Counted from the first letter of the stretch, positions 1 through 10,314 are shown. The stretch: DNA of 64,000 nt from Yersinia ruckeri ATCC 29473 (GCF_000754815.1 NZ_KN150747.1:3301328-3365327), one strand, 5' to 3'. Notes: generated by a model not told the origin, from the letters alone. Translations and numbers: made by a program.

Positions 1-664
1 TCAAACCACCCAAACCTTGACGATAACGATCTTTGTCCATCTTGTTCAGCGTTTCCTTATCCCACAGACGGCTACCATCAGGAGAAAATTCATCGCCCAA
101 CACCACTTCACCATTGAACAAACCGAACTCAAGTTTGAAGTCCACCAGAATCAGGCCAGCGTCATCAAAAATTTTACTCAGTACGTCGTTGGCTTTGTAG
201 CTCAGTTCTTTCATGCGCGCCAAATGGGTTTCGCTGGCCCAGCCAAAGGTTTTGCAATAGGACTCGTTGATCATTGGGTCATGCATGGCATCATTTTTCA
301 AAAACAAATCGAACAATGGCGGATTCAGCACCAGACCTTCTTCGATACCCAGACGCTTGACCAGAGAACCGGCTGCACGGTTACGAATCACGCATTCCAC
401 GGGAATCATATCCAGTTTTTTCACCAACACTTCGGTATCAGAAAGCAGGCGTTCCATTTGAGTTGGGATACCAGCTTCTTCCAGTTTGGTCATAATAAAA
501 TGGTTAAACTTGTTGTTCACCATACCCTTACGATCAAACTGCTCAATGCGCTGACCATCCAGTGCTGACGTATCGTTACGGAACTCCAACACCAACAGGT
601 CAGGATTTTCGGTGGTGTAGACGGTTTTAGCCTTTCCACGATACAACTCAGCTAGCTTTTGCAT
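1..664 (-). CDS. purC: Phosphoribosylaminoimidazole-succinocarboxamide synthase, C-terminus cut by window edge
   Basis: SAICAR synthase joins aspartate to CAIR in cytoplasmic de novo purine synthesis. The reverse strand reads [16 protein letters not shown] from an ATG at 662-664, preceded by a GGAGTAA ribosome-binding site, and stays open to base 1. That gives 221 codons, about 16 short of the usual 237. The family stretch [16 protein letters not shown] is intact, as is the region around DFKLEFG. The gene lies downstream of dapA-bamC, separated by 150 bases that include a hairpin terminator for bamC, so it probably has its own promoter. Identity is certain; only the 3' end is missing. Confidence 0.97.
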   Translation of the reverse strand, partial: MQKLAELYRGKAKTVYTTENPDLLVLEFRNDTSALDGQRIEQFDRKGMVNNKFNHFIMTKLEEAGIPTQMERLLSDTEVLVKKLDMIPVECVIRNRAAGSLVKRLGIEEGLVLNPPLFDLFLKNDAMHDPMINESYCKTFGWASETHLARMKELSYKANDVLSKIFDDAGLILVDFKLEFGLFNGEVVLGDEFSPDGSRLWDKETLNKMDKDRYRQGLGGL

Positions 665-790
665 CTTATTACTCCAATGTATGTGACAATTTTTGATAGA
701 AAGTGACGATGTTGACAAAAATGGATGTGAACAAAAGGGTCGCAAACCATCACCTCAATGCCACCCTTTTCCATATAAAAAGCACCATGA

Positions 791-813
791 CAAAAGGGGC
801 CGAAGCCCCTTTA
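791..813 (-). terminator. Intrinsic terminator after bamC
   Basis: On the reverse strand a GGGGC-TTCG-GCCCC hairpin is followed by TTTTG and flanked by A and T runs. It starts just past the bamC stop codon and ends the dapA-bamC transcript ahead of purC. Confidence 0.75.
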
Positions 814-814
814 T

Positions 815-1864
815 TTAGTTTGCGCTCGTCTGGCTGAACGCGGCCTGTAACACTGCCACCAGTGCGTCATTTTGCGACTGGGTCAATGTGTGTCCTTTCG
901 GATCAATGAACTGCATGCTGCTGCGGTTATCAAGATCGCCGACCTGAAGTTTGTAATCGCCTTCCTTCAGCTCAGGATCTTTCGCACCCAACGCATCCCA
1001 GCTATTGCTGCTCATCGATTTGTAGGTCACGGCCACGGTACCCTGCGGACGGCTACGGTCGGTCACTTTCATGCCCATTTTTTCCAGCGCAGCGGGCAGA
1101 CGTTCCCACAGTGTGGCATAAGGTGCGCGCACGATAAGGTTCGGCAAGCCGGTATCATCGCTGCCACTTTGAACATCCAGAGAACCCACTTTACGTGCGG
1201 CCTGATTGTTTTCGCTGTCAGTACGGATTTTATCCAGACCGTAGATGATGGTGTTCAGCATCGCACCGTTATAACGCTGAATAGCGCTGTATTCAGTGAC
1301 GGGTTTACCTGCCTGTTGCAGCTCCAGTGATTTCACCACTAATGCCAGTTGGTAACCCTGTTCGATAACGCTAACCTGATAACGACCTTCGAACTGAACG
1401 TCTTCATCAGCACGGCTCCACTTGATCCAATCGGTCGTCAGCGTTTGATTGGCATCTTGGCGGCTGGCAATCGGCAGGTTTTTCTCTTGGATCACGCGGG
1501 TAACCTGAGTCCACAAGTTACGGTTCTGCGGGCTGCTTTCTAACAATAGCTTGCTGGTATCGCTAGTATATTCCGTACGTGAACCGCTCAACAGAGCCAG
1601 AGGTTGTACCGGAGGACGGATGTCCAAGGCTTTACCAACGCTGCCGTTGGTCTTCACATCACGAATATCAAAATCACCGTTTTGCAACGGCAGGATCATA
1701 CCAGCTGGCGCGTTAAGCGGCTTCAGCGCCGGCGCGTCGAGATAGGATTCATCTCCGCTCACCTGACGTTTATAGCGTTGATCCGTTGAACAGGCTGCCA
1801 GCAGCATGACCAGCGAAATACCCACAACCTTTGCCACCATCGACTTTTGCAATGATATTGCCAT
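815..1864 (-). CDS. bamC: Outer membrane protein assembly factor BamC (lipoprotein)
   Basis: BamC is a lipoprotein subunit of the BAM complex, which folds beta-barrel proteins into the outer membrane. The N-terminus has a lipoprotein signal with the lipobox LAAC and acylated Cys25, then the conserved unstructured segment [13 protein letters not shown] that contacts BamD. Two helix-grip domains follow, and the total is 349 residues (E. coli about 344). The ATG at 1864 is chosen because AGGG lies 7 bases upstream and the protein then matches MAYSVQKS-type starts; a TTG codon one position earlier is possible. The gene follows dapA after 16 bases and is probably cotranscribed. Confidence 0.96.
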   Translation of the reverse strand: MAISLQKSMVAKVVGISLVMLLAACSTDQRYKRQVSGDESYLDAPALKPLNAPAGMILPLQNGDFDIRDVKTNGSVGKALDIRPPVQPLALLSGSRTEYTSDTSKLLLESSPQNRNLWTQVTRVIQEKNLPIASRQDANQTLTTDWIKWSRADEDVQFEGRYQVSVIEQGYQLALVVKSLELQQAGKPVTEYSAIQRYNGAMLNTIIYGLDKIRTDSENNQAARKVGSLDVQSGSDDTGLPNLIVRAPYATLWERLPAALEKMGMKVTDRSRPQGTVAVTYKSMSSNSWDALGAKDPELKEGDYKLQVGDLDNRSSMQFIDPKGHTLTQSQNDALVAVLQAAFSQTSAN

Positions 1865-1880
1865 CAAATTTCCCTAAGAG

Positions 1881-2762
1881 TTACAGCAAACCGGCGCTTT
1901 TCAACGCTTTTTCCACTACCAGTTTGGCAGGGTCAGTCAGCGGCGTCATTGGCAGACGCATAGCGTCATTTGCCATCAACCCCAGCGCCTTACAGGCCCA
2001 TTTCACCGGAATTGGATTTGCTTCTACAAATAAATGCTGATGCAACGGCATCAAGCGTTGGTTTAACCGGCGCGCTTCGGCAAATTTGCCTTCAGCCGCT
2101 AAAGCACAAAGCTGTGCCATTTCACGGGCCGCAACGTTAGCGGTTACCGAAATAACACCTTTGCCACCCAGTTGCATAAAGTCCAGACCACTGGCATCGT
2201 CACCACCAAGCAGGATGAAATCTTCATCATCAACCAGCACTTGGATCTGACTTACCCGTGATAAGTTCCCTGTGGCTTCTTTTATCGCAACAATATTCTT
2301 GATCTTGGCTAAACGAGCCACCGTTTCCGGCAGCATATCGCAGCCGGTACGCGCTGGCACATTATAGAGAATTTGTGGCAATTCGGTACTTTCGGCGATC
2401 GCTTTAAAATGCTGGAACAGACCTTCCTGCATTGGACGGTTATAATACGGCGTGACGGTTAAACACCCCACCACTCCCGTATTGTCAAAACGTTTAGTGA
2501 GAGAAATCGCCTCCGCAGTCGCATTCGCACCGGTTCCTGCAATCACTGGAATGCGGCCATCAGCCAGTTCCAGCGTCATCATAACCACATCCGCATGTTC
2601 GTCATGATTCAGCGTGGCAGACTCACCCGTCGTACCAACGGAGACAATCGCGGCAGTGCCGCTGGCAACATGATAATCAATCAGTTTTTTAAGGCTCACA
2701 CGATCGACAGCACCTTTGTCGTCCATCGGCGTTACCAGTGCAACAATACTTCCCGTAAACAT
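1881..2762 (-). CDS. dapA: 4-hydroxy-tetrahydrodipicolinate synthase
   Basis: DapA condenses pyruvate with aspartate semialdehyde, the first committed step to diaminopimelate and lysine. The 293-residue TIM barrel shows the catalytic Tyr133 (YNVPARTG), the Schiff-base Lys161 (IVAIKEATG) and the GTTGES motif near residue 44. The start ATG at 2760-2762 follows GGAGGGG; an upstream in-frame start would add six residues not found in the family. It is divergent from gcvR and upstream of bamC, the same arrangement as in E. coli. Confidence 0.97.
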   Translation of the reverse strand: MFTGSIVALVTPMDDKGAVDRVSLKKLIDYHVASGTAAIVSVGTTGESATLNHDEHADVVMMTLELADGRIPVIAGTGANATAEAISLTKRFDNTGVVGCLTVTPYYNRPMQEGLFQHFKAIAESTELPQILYNVPARTGCDMLPETVARLAKIKNIVAIKEATGNLSRVSQIQVLVDDEDFILLGGDDASGLDFMQLGGKGVISVTANVAAREMAQLCALAAEGKFAEARRLNQRLMPLHQHLFVEANPIPVKWACKALGLMANDAMRLPMTPLTDPAKLVVEKALKSAGLL

Positions 2763-2902
2763 TGGCCATCCCCTCCACAAACAAGTCCCTCATGGTACTT
2801 TTGACCTCTATCCAAAAGCAAGTAAACAACTGTGTTGTAAGCGCTTGGCAGCAGCTTTTTTTTATGTTTACCATGGTAACCCGACAGAACGAGACAGGAA
2901 GA

Positions 2903-3478
2903 GTGACTTTGCCGCAGCTTGATGAACATTATCTGGTCATTACCGCACTGGGTGCAGACCGCCCAGGTATCGTAAACACTATCACCCGCCACGTGAGCAG
3001 TTGCGGTTGTAATATTGAAGATAGCCGGTTGGCAATGTTCGGTGAAGAGTTCACATTCATCATGCTGCTTTCCGGAAGTTGGAATGCCATCACCCTGATT
3101 GAATCCACCTTGCCGCAAAAAGGGGCAGAGCTGGATTTATTGATCGTGATGAAACGAACCAATGCCCAGTATCAGCAAGCCATGCCTGCTACCGTTTGGG
3201 TGAAAGTCGAAGTAAAAGACTCCCCACACATCATTGAGCGCTTCACCAATCTGTTCCATTGCCACAATATGAATATTGCGGAACTGGTCTCAAAAACCCA
3301 ACCAGCAAAGGACGACACACCGCCGATACTGCATATTCAGATCAGTGCACACAGTCCGGCCAGTCAAAACAGTTCTATTATCGAGCAAGCCTTTGCAAAG
3401 CTATGTACAGAACTGAACGCACAGGGCAGTATTAGCGTTGTGAATTACCCACAGCATGACGACCGAATGGAGAGTTAG
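2903..3478 (+). CDS. gcvR: Glycine cleavage system transcriptional repressor GcvR
   Basis: GcvR binds the activator GcvA and represses the glycine-cleavage operon when glycine is scarce. The 191-residue protein has two ACT domains; the first carries the strongly conserved HYLVITALGADRPGIVNT and GCNIEDSRLAM segments. I chose the GTG at 2903, with AGGAAGA just upstream, because the product VTLPQLDEHYLV aligns with the E. coli start MTLSSQHYLV. The frame is open further upstream (ATG at 2873), but that stretch has no good ribosome-binding site. It is divergent from dapA and followed two bases later by bcp. Confidence 0.93.
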   Translation: MTLPQLDEHYLVITALGADRPGIVNTITRHVSSCGCNIEDSRLAMFGEEFTFIMLLSGSWNAITLIESTLPQKGAELDLLIVMKRTNAQYQQAMPATVWVKVEVKDSPHIIERFTNLFHCHNMNIAELVSKTQPAKDDTPPILHIQISAHSPASQNSSIIEQAFAKLCTELNAQGSISVVNYPQHDDRMES

Positions 3479-3480
3479 TA

Positions 3481-3951
3481 ATGAGCCCATTGAAAGCCGG
3501 TGATATTGCGCCAAAATTCAGTTTGCCCGATCAGGACGGTGAGCAAATTGCTTTGGCCGACTTCCTTGGACAACGCGTATTGGTCTATTTCTACCCGAAA
3601 GCGATGACACCAGGTTGTACCGTACAGGCCTGTGGTCTGCGCGATAACATGGATACATTGAAAAATGCCGGTGTAGAGGTTCTGGGAATCAGTACCGACA
3701 AACCCGAGAAGCTCTCTCGATTTGCCGAAAAAGAATTGCTGAACTTTACCCTGTTATCCGATGAAAACCATCAGGTGGCGGAGCAGTTTGGGGTTTGGGG
3801 CGAAAAGAGTTTTATGGGGAAAACCTATGATGGTATCCATCGCATCAGTTTCCTGATCGATGGTGAAGGTAAGATTGAACATGTGTTCGATAACTTCAAA
3901 ACCACCAATCATCATGACATTGTGCTGGCGTACTTACAGCAAAATGCTTGA
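3481..3951 (+). CDS. bcp: Thioredoxin-dependent thiol peroxidase (bacterioferritin comigratory protein)
   Basis: Bcp is an atypical 2-Cys peroxiredoxin that reduces hydrogen and organic peroxides using thioredoxin. All 156 residues match the family length. The motif TPGCTVQACGLRD holds the peroxidatic Cys46 and resolving Cys51. The start is two bases after the gcvR stop, so translation is probably coupled in a gcvR-bcp operon, which ends at a clear terminator. Confidence 0.97.
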   Translation: MSPLKAGDIAPKFSLPDQDGEQIALADFLGQRVLVYFYPKAMTPGCTVQACGLRDNMDTLKNAGVEVLGISTDKPEKLSRFAEKELLNFTLLSDENHQVAEQFGVWGEKSFMGKTYDGIHRISFLIDGEGKIEHVFDNFKTTNHHDIVLAYLQQNA

Positions 3952-3983
3952 TTCGCTTTTCTCTTGTAGCCGTCTTTAATCAG

Positions 3984-4012
3984 CAAAAAGAGCGCCAAAG
4001 CGCTCTTTTTTT
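3984..4012 (+). terminator. Intrinsic terminator of gcvR-bcp
   Basis: An AAAAAGAGCG / CGCTCTTTTT stem with a short CAAAG-type loop and a run of T residues lies about 30 bases past the bcp stop. Confidence 0.85.
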
Positions 4013-4068
4013 ATGGGTGGCGATCGAGTATCAGACGTAATGATTAATCTCCGTCACAGAATAGGCGT

Positions 4069-5133
4069 TTAATCGACGTCAGGAATAAACTCTTCCGGCC
4101 ATGCATGAATCACCGCCTTGACCAGCGTGGCCAAGGGGATAGCAAAAAACACCCCCCAGAAGCCCCACATACCACCAAAAATAATCACCGATAGAATAAT
4201 AACTAACGGATGCAGGTTTACCGCCTCCGAGAACAAAATAGGCACCAGCAGATTGCCATCCAGCGCTTGAACCACCAGATAAGCAACGATCAGCGTCCAG
4301 AAGTCTGCACCGATTCCCCACTGAAATAACGCCACCAATACCACGGGAATAGTCACTATCACCGCACCGATATAGGGAATCAGCACCGAGAATCCCACCA
4401 GCACTGATAACAACAACGCGTAGCGCATATCCAGAATAAAGAACACCAGATAAGTGACAATCCCGACAATCACCATTTCCATCACTTTACCGCGGATATA
4501 ATTGGTAATTTGCTGGTTCATTTCCTTCCATACCTGCCCAGCCAAGCCACGGTTACGTGGCAGCACCCGCCGGACGGCGTTCAACATTTGATCTTTGTCT
4601 TTCAGCAGGAAGAACAGCATCAGTGGGACTAAAATCAGATAGATGGCCAATGTCAGCAAGCCCACTATCGAAGCCAGCGAGAATTTCACTACCGAATCGC
4701 CCATGCTGGAAAGCTTTCCACGCATATTTTCCGCCATCATATCAACAATGCCCGCATCGACCAGCGCGGGGTAACGACTGGGCAAAGTCTGAGCATACGC
4801 ATTGAATTGGTTCAACATTTTTGGCATATCAGCAACCAGGTTAATCCCCTGTTGCCACGCTGTCGGAGCCACCACCAAAATCAGCAGCAGGGCAATTCCG
4901 CCAAACAAAATCAGTACAATACTGGCAGCCCATAGCCGCGAACACCCCATACGCTGTAATCGTGTCGTTGGCCATTCCAGTAAATAAGCCAGCACGATAG
5001 CCACCAATAAAGGTGCCAAAATGCCGCTAAAAAAATAGAGAATGCAAAATCCTGCGAGCAGAATAACCAGCAGTGCAATCACTTGCGGGTCGGTAAAACG
5101 TCGGCGATACCATTGTAATAACATCTCTAACAT
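4069..5133 (-). CDS. perM: AI-2E family membrane transporter PerM
   Basis: PerM (YfgO) is an inner-membrane protein of the AI-2E transporter/permease family; its substrate is not settled. The 354-residue sequence begins MLEMLLQWYRRRF and has seven to eight hydrophobic segments, with family motifs FFLLKDKDQ, GFSVLIPYIGA and ALDGNLLVPILFSEAV. The ATG at 5133 (GGAG nine bases upstream) matches the E. coli start; an upstream in-frame codon would add eight residues. It is divergent from bepA, as in E. coli. Confidence 0.93.
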   Translation of the reverse strand: MLEMLLQWYRRRFTDPQVIALLVILLAGFCILYFFSGILAPLLVAIVLAYLLEWPTTRLQRMGCSRLWAASIVLILFGGIALLLILVVAPTAWQQGINLVADMPKMLNQFNAYAQTLPSRYPALVDAGIVDMMAENMRGKLSSMGDSVVKFSLASIVGLLTLAIYLILVPLMLFFLLKDKDQMLNAVRRVLPRNRGLAGQVWKEMNQQITNYIRGKVMEMVIVGIVTYLVFFILDMRYALLLSVLVGFSVLIPYIGAVIVTIPVVLVALFQWGIGADFWTLIVAYLVVQALDGNLLVPILFSEAVNLHPLVIILSVIIFGGMWGFWGVFFAIPLATLVKAVIHAWPEEFIPDVD

Positions 5134-5157
5134 CAGAGATCGCTCCTTGAAAATCAT

Positions 5158-5476
5158 GATGAACCTGACATACGCAGGCGTCTTTAGCGGCTCTGTAATG
5201 AAGCTCGATAACTAAACTTTATCTGTACAAGAGAGAGCATAAACCCATAAATCAAGAATATTGCTCGGCAAAAGTTCCATTGTGCTAATCGCCTAGCTAA
5301 GATAACAAGCCACCTCTAAACCAAATCAGGGATAGCGTTTTTGGGGTTTCTGATCGCTTATTTGTGATCCAACACGCTTTGATGATGATTGTACTGGAGA
5401 GCACGACAGGGAAGAAGAACTCTTACGCATCACCGGCGTCAAAACTGTTATTACTTCAGTAGGGGCAGTCTCGTTT
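5158..5476. other. Divergent intergenic region perM / bepA
   Basis: This 319-base stretch lies between the divergent perM and bepA starts and must hold promoters for both. I see no further gene, strong hairpin or repeat. AGTAGGGG, 13 to 20 bases before the bepA ATG, is its likely ribosome-binding region. Confidence 0.5.
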
Positions 5477-6946
5477 ATGATACGTCTGTTAAATAAAACA
5501 GTGATCGCCACATTACTCACTACCCTGCTTTACTCCGGGATGACACCCGTTTCTGCGGAAACGCCGCAGGATCTGTTGCCTGATATCGGCACTACCGCCG
5601 GTGGAACCTTGAGCATCAATCAAGAACTGGCAATGGGAGATTTTTATGTCCGCCAGATGCGTGCCAGTACCCCATTGATTAATGACCCATTATTGACACA
5701 ATATATCAATCAGTTAGGTAATCGACTGGTCGCCAATGCCAACTCAGTCCGCACGCCTTTTCATTTTTATCTGGTTAATAATGATCAGTTGAACGCCTTT
5801 GCTTTCTTCGGTGGCAATGTGGTGCTGCACTCGGCGCTGTTCCGCTATACGGAAAACGAAAGCGAGCTGGCATCGGTCATGGCTCATGAAATCTCTCATG
5901 TCACTCAGCGGCATCTGGCTCGCTCAATGGAAGAACAGCAGCGTATGGCTCCGCTGACCTGGGTCGGCGTGTTAGGCTCAATCCTGCTGACCATGGCTAG
6001 CCCACAGGCTGGTATGGCCGGGTTGAGTGGAACTTTGGCCGGAGCTCAGCAAGGTATCATCAGTTTTACGCAAGGTAATGAGCAGGAAGCCGATCGTATC
6101 GGTATTGTCGTTTTACAACGTTCGGGTTTCGATCCGCAGGCGATGCCTAATTTTATGCAAAAACTGGCCGATCAATCACGCTACGCCTCAAAACCACCGG
6201 AAATGCTGCTGACTCACCCCTTGCCGGACAGTCGTTTGTCTGATGCGCGTAATCGTGCCAACCAGATGAAACCACATCCGGTCGCTTCTTCGCAGGATTA
6301 CCTGTTTGCCAAGGTACGAATTCTGGGCATGTACGGCTCGACAGATCATAGCCTCAACCCTGATTTGCTGGATACTTTAAGCAAAGGGACGACCCGCGAG
6401 CAGTTGGCCGCCAAATACGGCCAAGCCATTCTGCTTTATCAGGCCAAAAAATATGACAGCGCGCGCAATCAGCTACAACCGCTGCTTGCCCAGCAACCTA
6501 ATAATGTCTGGTTCCTCGATTTAATGACCGACATCGATTTGGGGCAAAATAAAAATGCGCAAGCCGTTACCCGGCTGGAAAAAGCCATCGTCAGCCAGAA
6601 AAATGATCCCGTACTGCAACTTAATCTGGCTAACGCCTATCTACAGGCAGGGCAAGCAGCAGACGCCGCCAAGCTGCTGTATCGCTATACTTTTGCCCAT
6701 CCGAACGATCCCAATGGCTGGGATTTACTGGCGCAGGCGGTAGCGACACAAGGTCTACGGGATGAGGAATTATCAGCCCGGGCTGAAAGTCTGGCTCTGA
6801 GTGGCAAACTGCCACAGGCTATCGGCCTGTTGAGTGATGCCAGCTCGCTGGTTAAATTGGGCAGTCTGAAGCAGGCACGCTACGATGCCCGCATCGATCA
6901 GCTACGCCAATTGAACGAACGTTTCCGTAAATATCAGAAGTCTTGA
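5477..6946 (+). CDS. bepA: Beta-barrel assembly-enhancing protease BepA
   Basis: BepA (YfgC) is a periplasmic M48 zinc metalloprotease and chaperone that promotes LptD maturation and degrades misassembled outer-membrane proteins. A signal peptide ends near residue 27 (PVSAET). The zinc motif HEISH is at residues 137-141, and the downstream glutamate ligand is in NEQEADRIG. The C-terminal half (about 310-489) is a TPR array with [12 protein letters not shown]-type helices. The length of 489 matches E. coli (487). It is followed after 33 bases by yfgD, as in E. coli. Confidence 0.96.
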   Translation: MIRLLNKTVIATLLTTLLYSGMTPVSAETPQDLLPDIGTTAGGTLSINQELAMGDFYVRQMRASTPLINDPLLTQYINQLGNRLVANANSVRTPFHFYLVNNDQLNAFAFFGGNVVLHSALFRYTENESELASVMAHEISHVTQRHLARSMEEQQRMAPLTWVGVLGSILLTMASPQAGMAGLSGTLAGAQQGIISFTQGNEQEADRIGIVVLQRSGFDPQAMPNFMQKLADQSRYASKPPEMLLTHPLPDSRLSDARNRANQMKPHPVASSQDYLFAKVRILGMYGSTDHSLNPDLLDTLSKGTTREQLAAKYGQAILLYQAKKYDSARNQLQPLLAQQPNNVWFLDLMTDIDLGQNKNAQAVTRLEKAIVSQKNDPVLQLNLANAYLQAGQAADAAKLLYRYTFAHPNDPNGWDLLAQAVATQGLRDEELSARAESLALSGKLPQAIGLLSDASSLVKLGSLKQARYDARIDQLRQLNERFRKYQKS

Positions 6947-6979
6947 TGTGTTTAGGATAATTATTCAAGGAATGTAACG

Positions 6980-7333
6980 ATGAAAAAGGCCGTGATTTAC
7001 CATAATCCGCGTTGTTCCAAAAGCCGAGAAACCTTGGCTCTTCTGGAGCAGAAAGGCATTACGCCGCAGGTTGTGCTGTATTTGGAGACACCGCCCAGTG
7101 TGAGCTGTCTGAGCGAATTACTGCAACAATTGGCTTTCAACGATGCCCGTCAGTTAATGCGTACCAAGGACGAACTGTATACCCAATTGAATCTGGCCGA
7201 TAACCACCTGACTCAAGCACAGTTGCTTCAGGCGATGGCCGATAACCCGAAACTGATCGAACGCCCGATCGTGGTTATTCAGGGGAAAGCGCGGCTTGGC
7301 CGCCCACCAGAGCAGGTTCTCGAGATTTTATAA
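6980..7333 (+). CDS. yfgD: ArsC/Spx-family thioredoxin-fold protein YfgD
   Basis: This small cytoplasmic protein of the arsenate reductase (ArsC) family has Cys12 in HNPRCSKSRETL and the family motif RPIVV near residue 86. The length of 117 fits the YfgD clade. True arsenate reductase activity is inferred from the fold only; there is no ars operon nearby and the protein travels with bepA, so its physiological role is uncertain. It probably shares a transcript with bepA. Confidence 0.9.
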   Translation: MKKAVIYHNPRCSKSRETLALLEQKGITPQVVLYLETPPSVSCLSELLQQLAFNDARQLMRTKDELYTQLNLADNHLTQAQLLQAMADNPKLIERPIVVIQGKARLGRPPEQVLEIL

Positions 7334-7386
7334 AGCCTTCAGCGCCACGAATGGACTCTCATCGGGTCCATTCTGCATTTGGCGAG

Positions 7387-8088
7387 TTACAGGCCGAGAA
7401 TATCTTTGACGAACGGGATCGTGAGTTTGCGCTGGGCGGTTATTGACGCGCGATCAAGTTGATCTAATGTCATGAACAAAGTGCGCATTTCCCGATCTAA
7501 CCGCTTGAGTAGGAAGCGGCCAACGTCTTCCGGCAACTCAAAACCGCGTAGCTTGGCACGCAATTGCAAAGCTTGCAATTTTTCGTCGTCAGACAGTGGC
7601 TGAAGCTTGTAAATCTGCCCCCAGTCGAGACGGGAAGCCAAATCTGGCAAACGTAAATTAAGCTGACGAGGAGGTCGATCGCCGGTGATCAGCAAACGTG
7701 TGCGGCCGGTTTCAACAATACGATTATAGAGATTGAATATCGCCATTTCCCATTCTTCATCTCCGGCAATACATTCGATATTATCGATACAAACCAGTGC
7801 CAGTTGCTCCATGCCATCCAGAACTTCTGGCACAAAGTAAGCGCGTTTATCTAACGGCACATAGCCGACGGCTTCGCCCTGCTGGGATAACTCGGCGCAG
7901 GCGGCATGTAATAAGTGGCTACGCCCGCCCCCTTCCCGCGACCAGAAGTAAATATAACTACCATGAGACTGATGAACCGCAGCCTGGATCGCAGCTAATA
8001 GGGATGGATTCTCCCCCGGATAAAAACTGGCAAAAGTTTCATCATCGGGTAGATAAAGTGGCAGTGAAAGCTGTGCCGGCGTATTCAG
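7387..8088 (-). CDS. hda: DnaA regulatory inactivator Hda, probable CTG start
   Basis: Hda is an AAA+ protein that, with the DNA-loaded sliding clamp, stimulates ATP hydrolysis by DnaA and so prevents re-initiation. The N-terminal clamp-binding motif QLSLPL is at residues 5-10 of the 233-residue product, followed by an AAA+ domain related to DnaA domain III ([21 protein letters not shown]). I chose the CTG at 8086-8088 because GAGG lies five bases upstream and this gives exactly the E. coli length; E. coli hda is also reported to use CTG. In-frame GTG (8094) and TTG (8103) codons are alternatives. It lies downstream of uraA. Confidence 0.93.
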   Translation of the reverse strand: MNTPAQLSLPLYLPDDETFASFYPGENPSLLAAIQAAVHQSHGSYIYFWSREGGGRSHLLHAACAELSQQGEAVGYVPLDKRAYFVPEVLDGMEQLALVCIDNIECIAGDEEWEMAIFNLYNRIVETGRTRLLITGDRPPRQLNLRLPDLASRLDWGQIYKLQPLSDDEKLQALQLRAKLRGFELPEDVGRFLLKRLDREMRTLFMTLDQLDRASITAQRKLTIPFVKDILGL

Positions 8089-8220
8089 AAGCACCTCAAC
8101 CAAAACGGGCAGGAAAACCGGTAAAGCTTACCACAAAAATCAAAAGCTTCATAAAAACCATTTAGATCCTGAAAAATGGGTCAAAGGGATCAATTTACCC
8201 TTCCCGCTATACGCCAGCAC

Positions 8221-8249
8221 CTGCCGTCAAGGATGATCCCTGACGGCAC
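8221..8249. other. Hairpin between uraA and hda
   Basis: An 8-bp perfect stem (TGCCGTCA / TGACGGCA) with a loop of about 11 bases lies just past the uraA stop. There is no T-run on either side, so it may stabilise or process the transcript rather than terminate it. Confidence 0.4.
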
Positions 8250-8263
8250 AATGCAGTAACGGG

Positions 8264-9550
8264 TTATTTGGTTGCTTGTTCTTCGGCAGATTCAATAATT
8301 TCTTCGTCTTTTTGTATCAAACTGAAGATTTTGAATAGCAGACTCAAACCAATCCCCACGACCGTGGCCAGTGCCATACCTTTCAATTCGGTTGCACCGA
8401 TATGTACTTTCGCACCGCTGACGCCGATGATCAGAATAACCGAAGTCAGAATCAGGTTTTGCGCCTTGTTGTAATCCACTTTGGACTCAATCAATACACG
8501 AATCCCCGATGCGGCAATCACGCCGTACAATAACAGAGAAACCCCACCCATGACCGGGACAGGGACGGCCTGGATAGCTGCCGCCAATTTGCCCACGCAA
8601 GACAGCATAATCGCCAGAATTGCTGCACCGCCGATCACCCAAGTACTATAAACTTTGGTAATCGCCATCACGCCGATATTCTCACCGTAAGTGGTATTGG
8701 GCGTAGAACCGAAGAAGCCGGAAATCACGGTAGAAATGCCGTTAGCAAACATCGAACGATGCAAGCCCGGATCGCGAATCAAATCTTTCTTGACGATATT
8801 CGCCGTGACCACCAGATGACCGATATGTTCAGCAATTACCACCAATGCCGCAGGTAAGATGGTCAGGATGGCAAACCACTCAAAACGTGGTGTGTAGAAT
8901 GTTGGTAGCGCAAACCAATGGGCGGCTAGAATCGGGGTGATATCCACCACACCCATAACAAACGACAGCGCATAACCCGCCAGCACACCAATCAGAATCG
9001 GGATAATGGCGAAGAAACCACGGAATAATACCGAACCGAGGATCGTCACACCGAGCGTTACCATCGAAATGATAATGGTGGTGGAATCTGGCATGCTACC
9101 TTCGGCAGGCAACAAACCGGCCATACCCGCAGCCACACCCGCCAGTTCCAACCCAATAACCGCAACGATCGCCCCCATCGCCGCTGGCGGGAATAATACG
9201 TTCAACCAGCCCGTACCCGCTTTCTTCACAATCAGCGCCACTAGGCAGAACAATACGCCACACACAATAAAACCGCCCAGCGCCACTTCATAACCCAATG
9301 GCAGCAACAGCAATACCGGTGAGATAAAAGCGAAGCTGGAGCCGAGATAAGCCGGAATTTTGCCTTTACAGATAAACAAATACAGCAGCGTCCCGATGCC
9401 ATTAAACAACAAGACCGTCGCAGGGTTAATCTTGAACAGAATAGGGACTAAAACGGTAGCACCAAACATGGCGAACAAATGTTGAAAACTCAAGGGAATC
9501 GTTTGCAATAACGGCGGACGTTCACTGACCCCAATGGTGCGACGGCTCAT
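8264..9550 (-). CDS. uraA: Uracil permease UraA
   Basis: UraA is the inner-membrane uracil:proton symporter of the NCS2 family. The 428 residues match E. coli (429), beginning MSRRTIGVSERPPLLQTIPLSFQHLFAMFGATVLVP, with about 14 transmembrane segments and the substrate-site regions AEHIGHLV and GSTPNTTYGENIG. It lies downstream of upp with a hairpin-T tract between them, so its expression probably depends on readthrough from upp. Confidence 0.97.
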   Translation of the reverse strand: MSRRTIGVSERPPLLQTIPLSFQHLFAMFGATVLVPILFKINPATVLLFNGIGTLLYLFICKGKIPAYLGSSFAFISPVLLLLPLGYEVALGGFIVCGVLFCLVALIVKKAGTGWLNVLFPPAAMGAIVAVIGLELAGVAAGMAGLLPAEGSMPDSTTIIISMVTLGVTILGSVLFRGFFAIIPILIGVLAGYALSFVMGVVDITPILAAHWFALPTFYTPRFEWFAILTILPAALVVIAEHIGHLVVTANIVKKDLIRDPGLHRSMFANGISTVISGFFGSTPNTTYGENIGVMAITKVYSTWVIGGAAILAIMLSCVGKLAAAIQAVPVPVMGGVSLLLYGVIAASGIRVLIESKVDYNKAQNLILTSVILIIGVSGAKVHIGATELKGMALATVVGIGLSLLFKIFSLIQKDEEIIESAEEQATK

Positions 9551-9598
9551 CTTTTTCTATCCTCTAACTGGGTTATTTATCTTATTGAATTGCAGAGC

Positions 9599-9626
9599 AA
9601 AAAAAAGCCGACTTCTTAGTCGGCTA
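9599..9626 (-). terminator. Intrinsic terminator or attenuator between upp and uraA
   Basis: On the reverse strand AGCCGAC-TAAGAA-GTCGGCT is followed by nine T residues. It lies about 10 bases past the upp stop and ahead of uraA, so it should reduce readthrough into uraA. Confidence 0.85.
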
Positions 9627-9636
9627 TCAACATCAT

Positions 9637-10263
9637 TTATTTGGTACCAAAAATCTTATCACCGGCATCACCCAATCCCGGAATGATATAACCGTGCTCG
9701 TTCAATCCCTGATCGATGGAAGCCGTGTACAGCTCAACGTCTGGATGGGCAGCTTCCAGTGCCGCAATACCTTCAGGTGCCGCAACCAGAACCAATACTT
9801 TGATACTTTGGCAGCCCGCTTTTTTCAGCAGATCGATGGTCGCAATCATTGAGCCACCGGTTGCCAGCATCGGATCAACCACCAGCGCCATACGTTCGTC
9901 GATATTGGAAACCAACTTTTGGAAATAAGGTACTGGCTTCAACGTTTCTTCGTCGCGGTAAACGCCAACGACGCTGATACGCGCGCTAGGTACATTTTCC
10001 AGCACGCCTTCCATCATGCCCAAACCGGCACGCAAAATGGGCACAACGGTAATTTTTTTCCCTTTAATCTGTTCAATTTCAACCGGGCCATTCCAGCCAT
10101 CAATAGTGACCTTTTCGGTTTCCAGATCGGCGGTTGCCACATAGGTCAGCAAACTACCCACTTCAGAAGCCAGCTCACGAAAGCGTTTGGTGCTGATATC
10201 ATTTTCACGCATCAGGCCAAGCTTATGTTTCACCAGCGGGTGTTTCACCTCAACGATCTTCAT
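9637..10263 (-). CDS. upp: Uracil phosphoribosyltransferase
   Basis: Upp makes UMP from uracil and PRPP in pyrimidine salvage. The 208-residue length is identical to E. coli. The PRPP-binding motif is in [11 protein letters not shown], and the uracil site is near [11 protein letters not shown] at the C-terminus. The ATG at 10263 has TAGGAGAAA upstream; an earlier in-frame start would add 11 residues absent from the family. Its promoter has the T-tract typical of UTP-sensing initiation. Confidence 0.97.
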   Translation of the reverse strand: MKIVEVKHPLVKHKLGLMRENDISTKRFRELASEVGSLLTYVATADLETEKVTIDGWNGPVEIEQIKGKKITVVPILRAGLGMMEGVLENVPSARISVVGVYRDEETLKPVPYFQKLVSNIDERMALVVDPMLATGGSMIATIDLLKKAGCQSIKVLVLVAAPEGIAALEAAHPDVELYTASIDQGLNEHGYIIPGLGDAGDKIFGTK

Positions 10264-10289
10264 TATTTTTCTCCTATTAAGGCGGTTGA

Positions 10290-10314
10290 CGGCCAAAAAA
10301 ATCGCGAGATTATA
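10290..10314 (-). promoter_or_regulatory. upp promoter -10 and initial T-tract
   Basis: On the reverse strand a perfect TATAAT (10309-10314) is followed five bases later by GATTTTTTTGG. In E. coli upp and codBA the same GA plus T-tract start is where high UTP causes slippage and non-productive reiterative transcription. Inferred from sequence match. Confidence 0.75.

Noticed and set aside
738-753. PurR operator upstream of purC (TCGCAAACCATCACCT)
   Set aside because: Only one half-site fits; about nine of twelve specified bases match, too weak to list.
8221-8249. Intrinsic terminator of uraA
   Set aside because: The stem is good but no T-tract follows on either strand.
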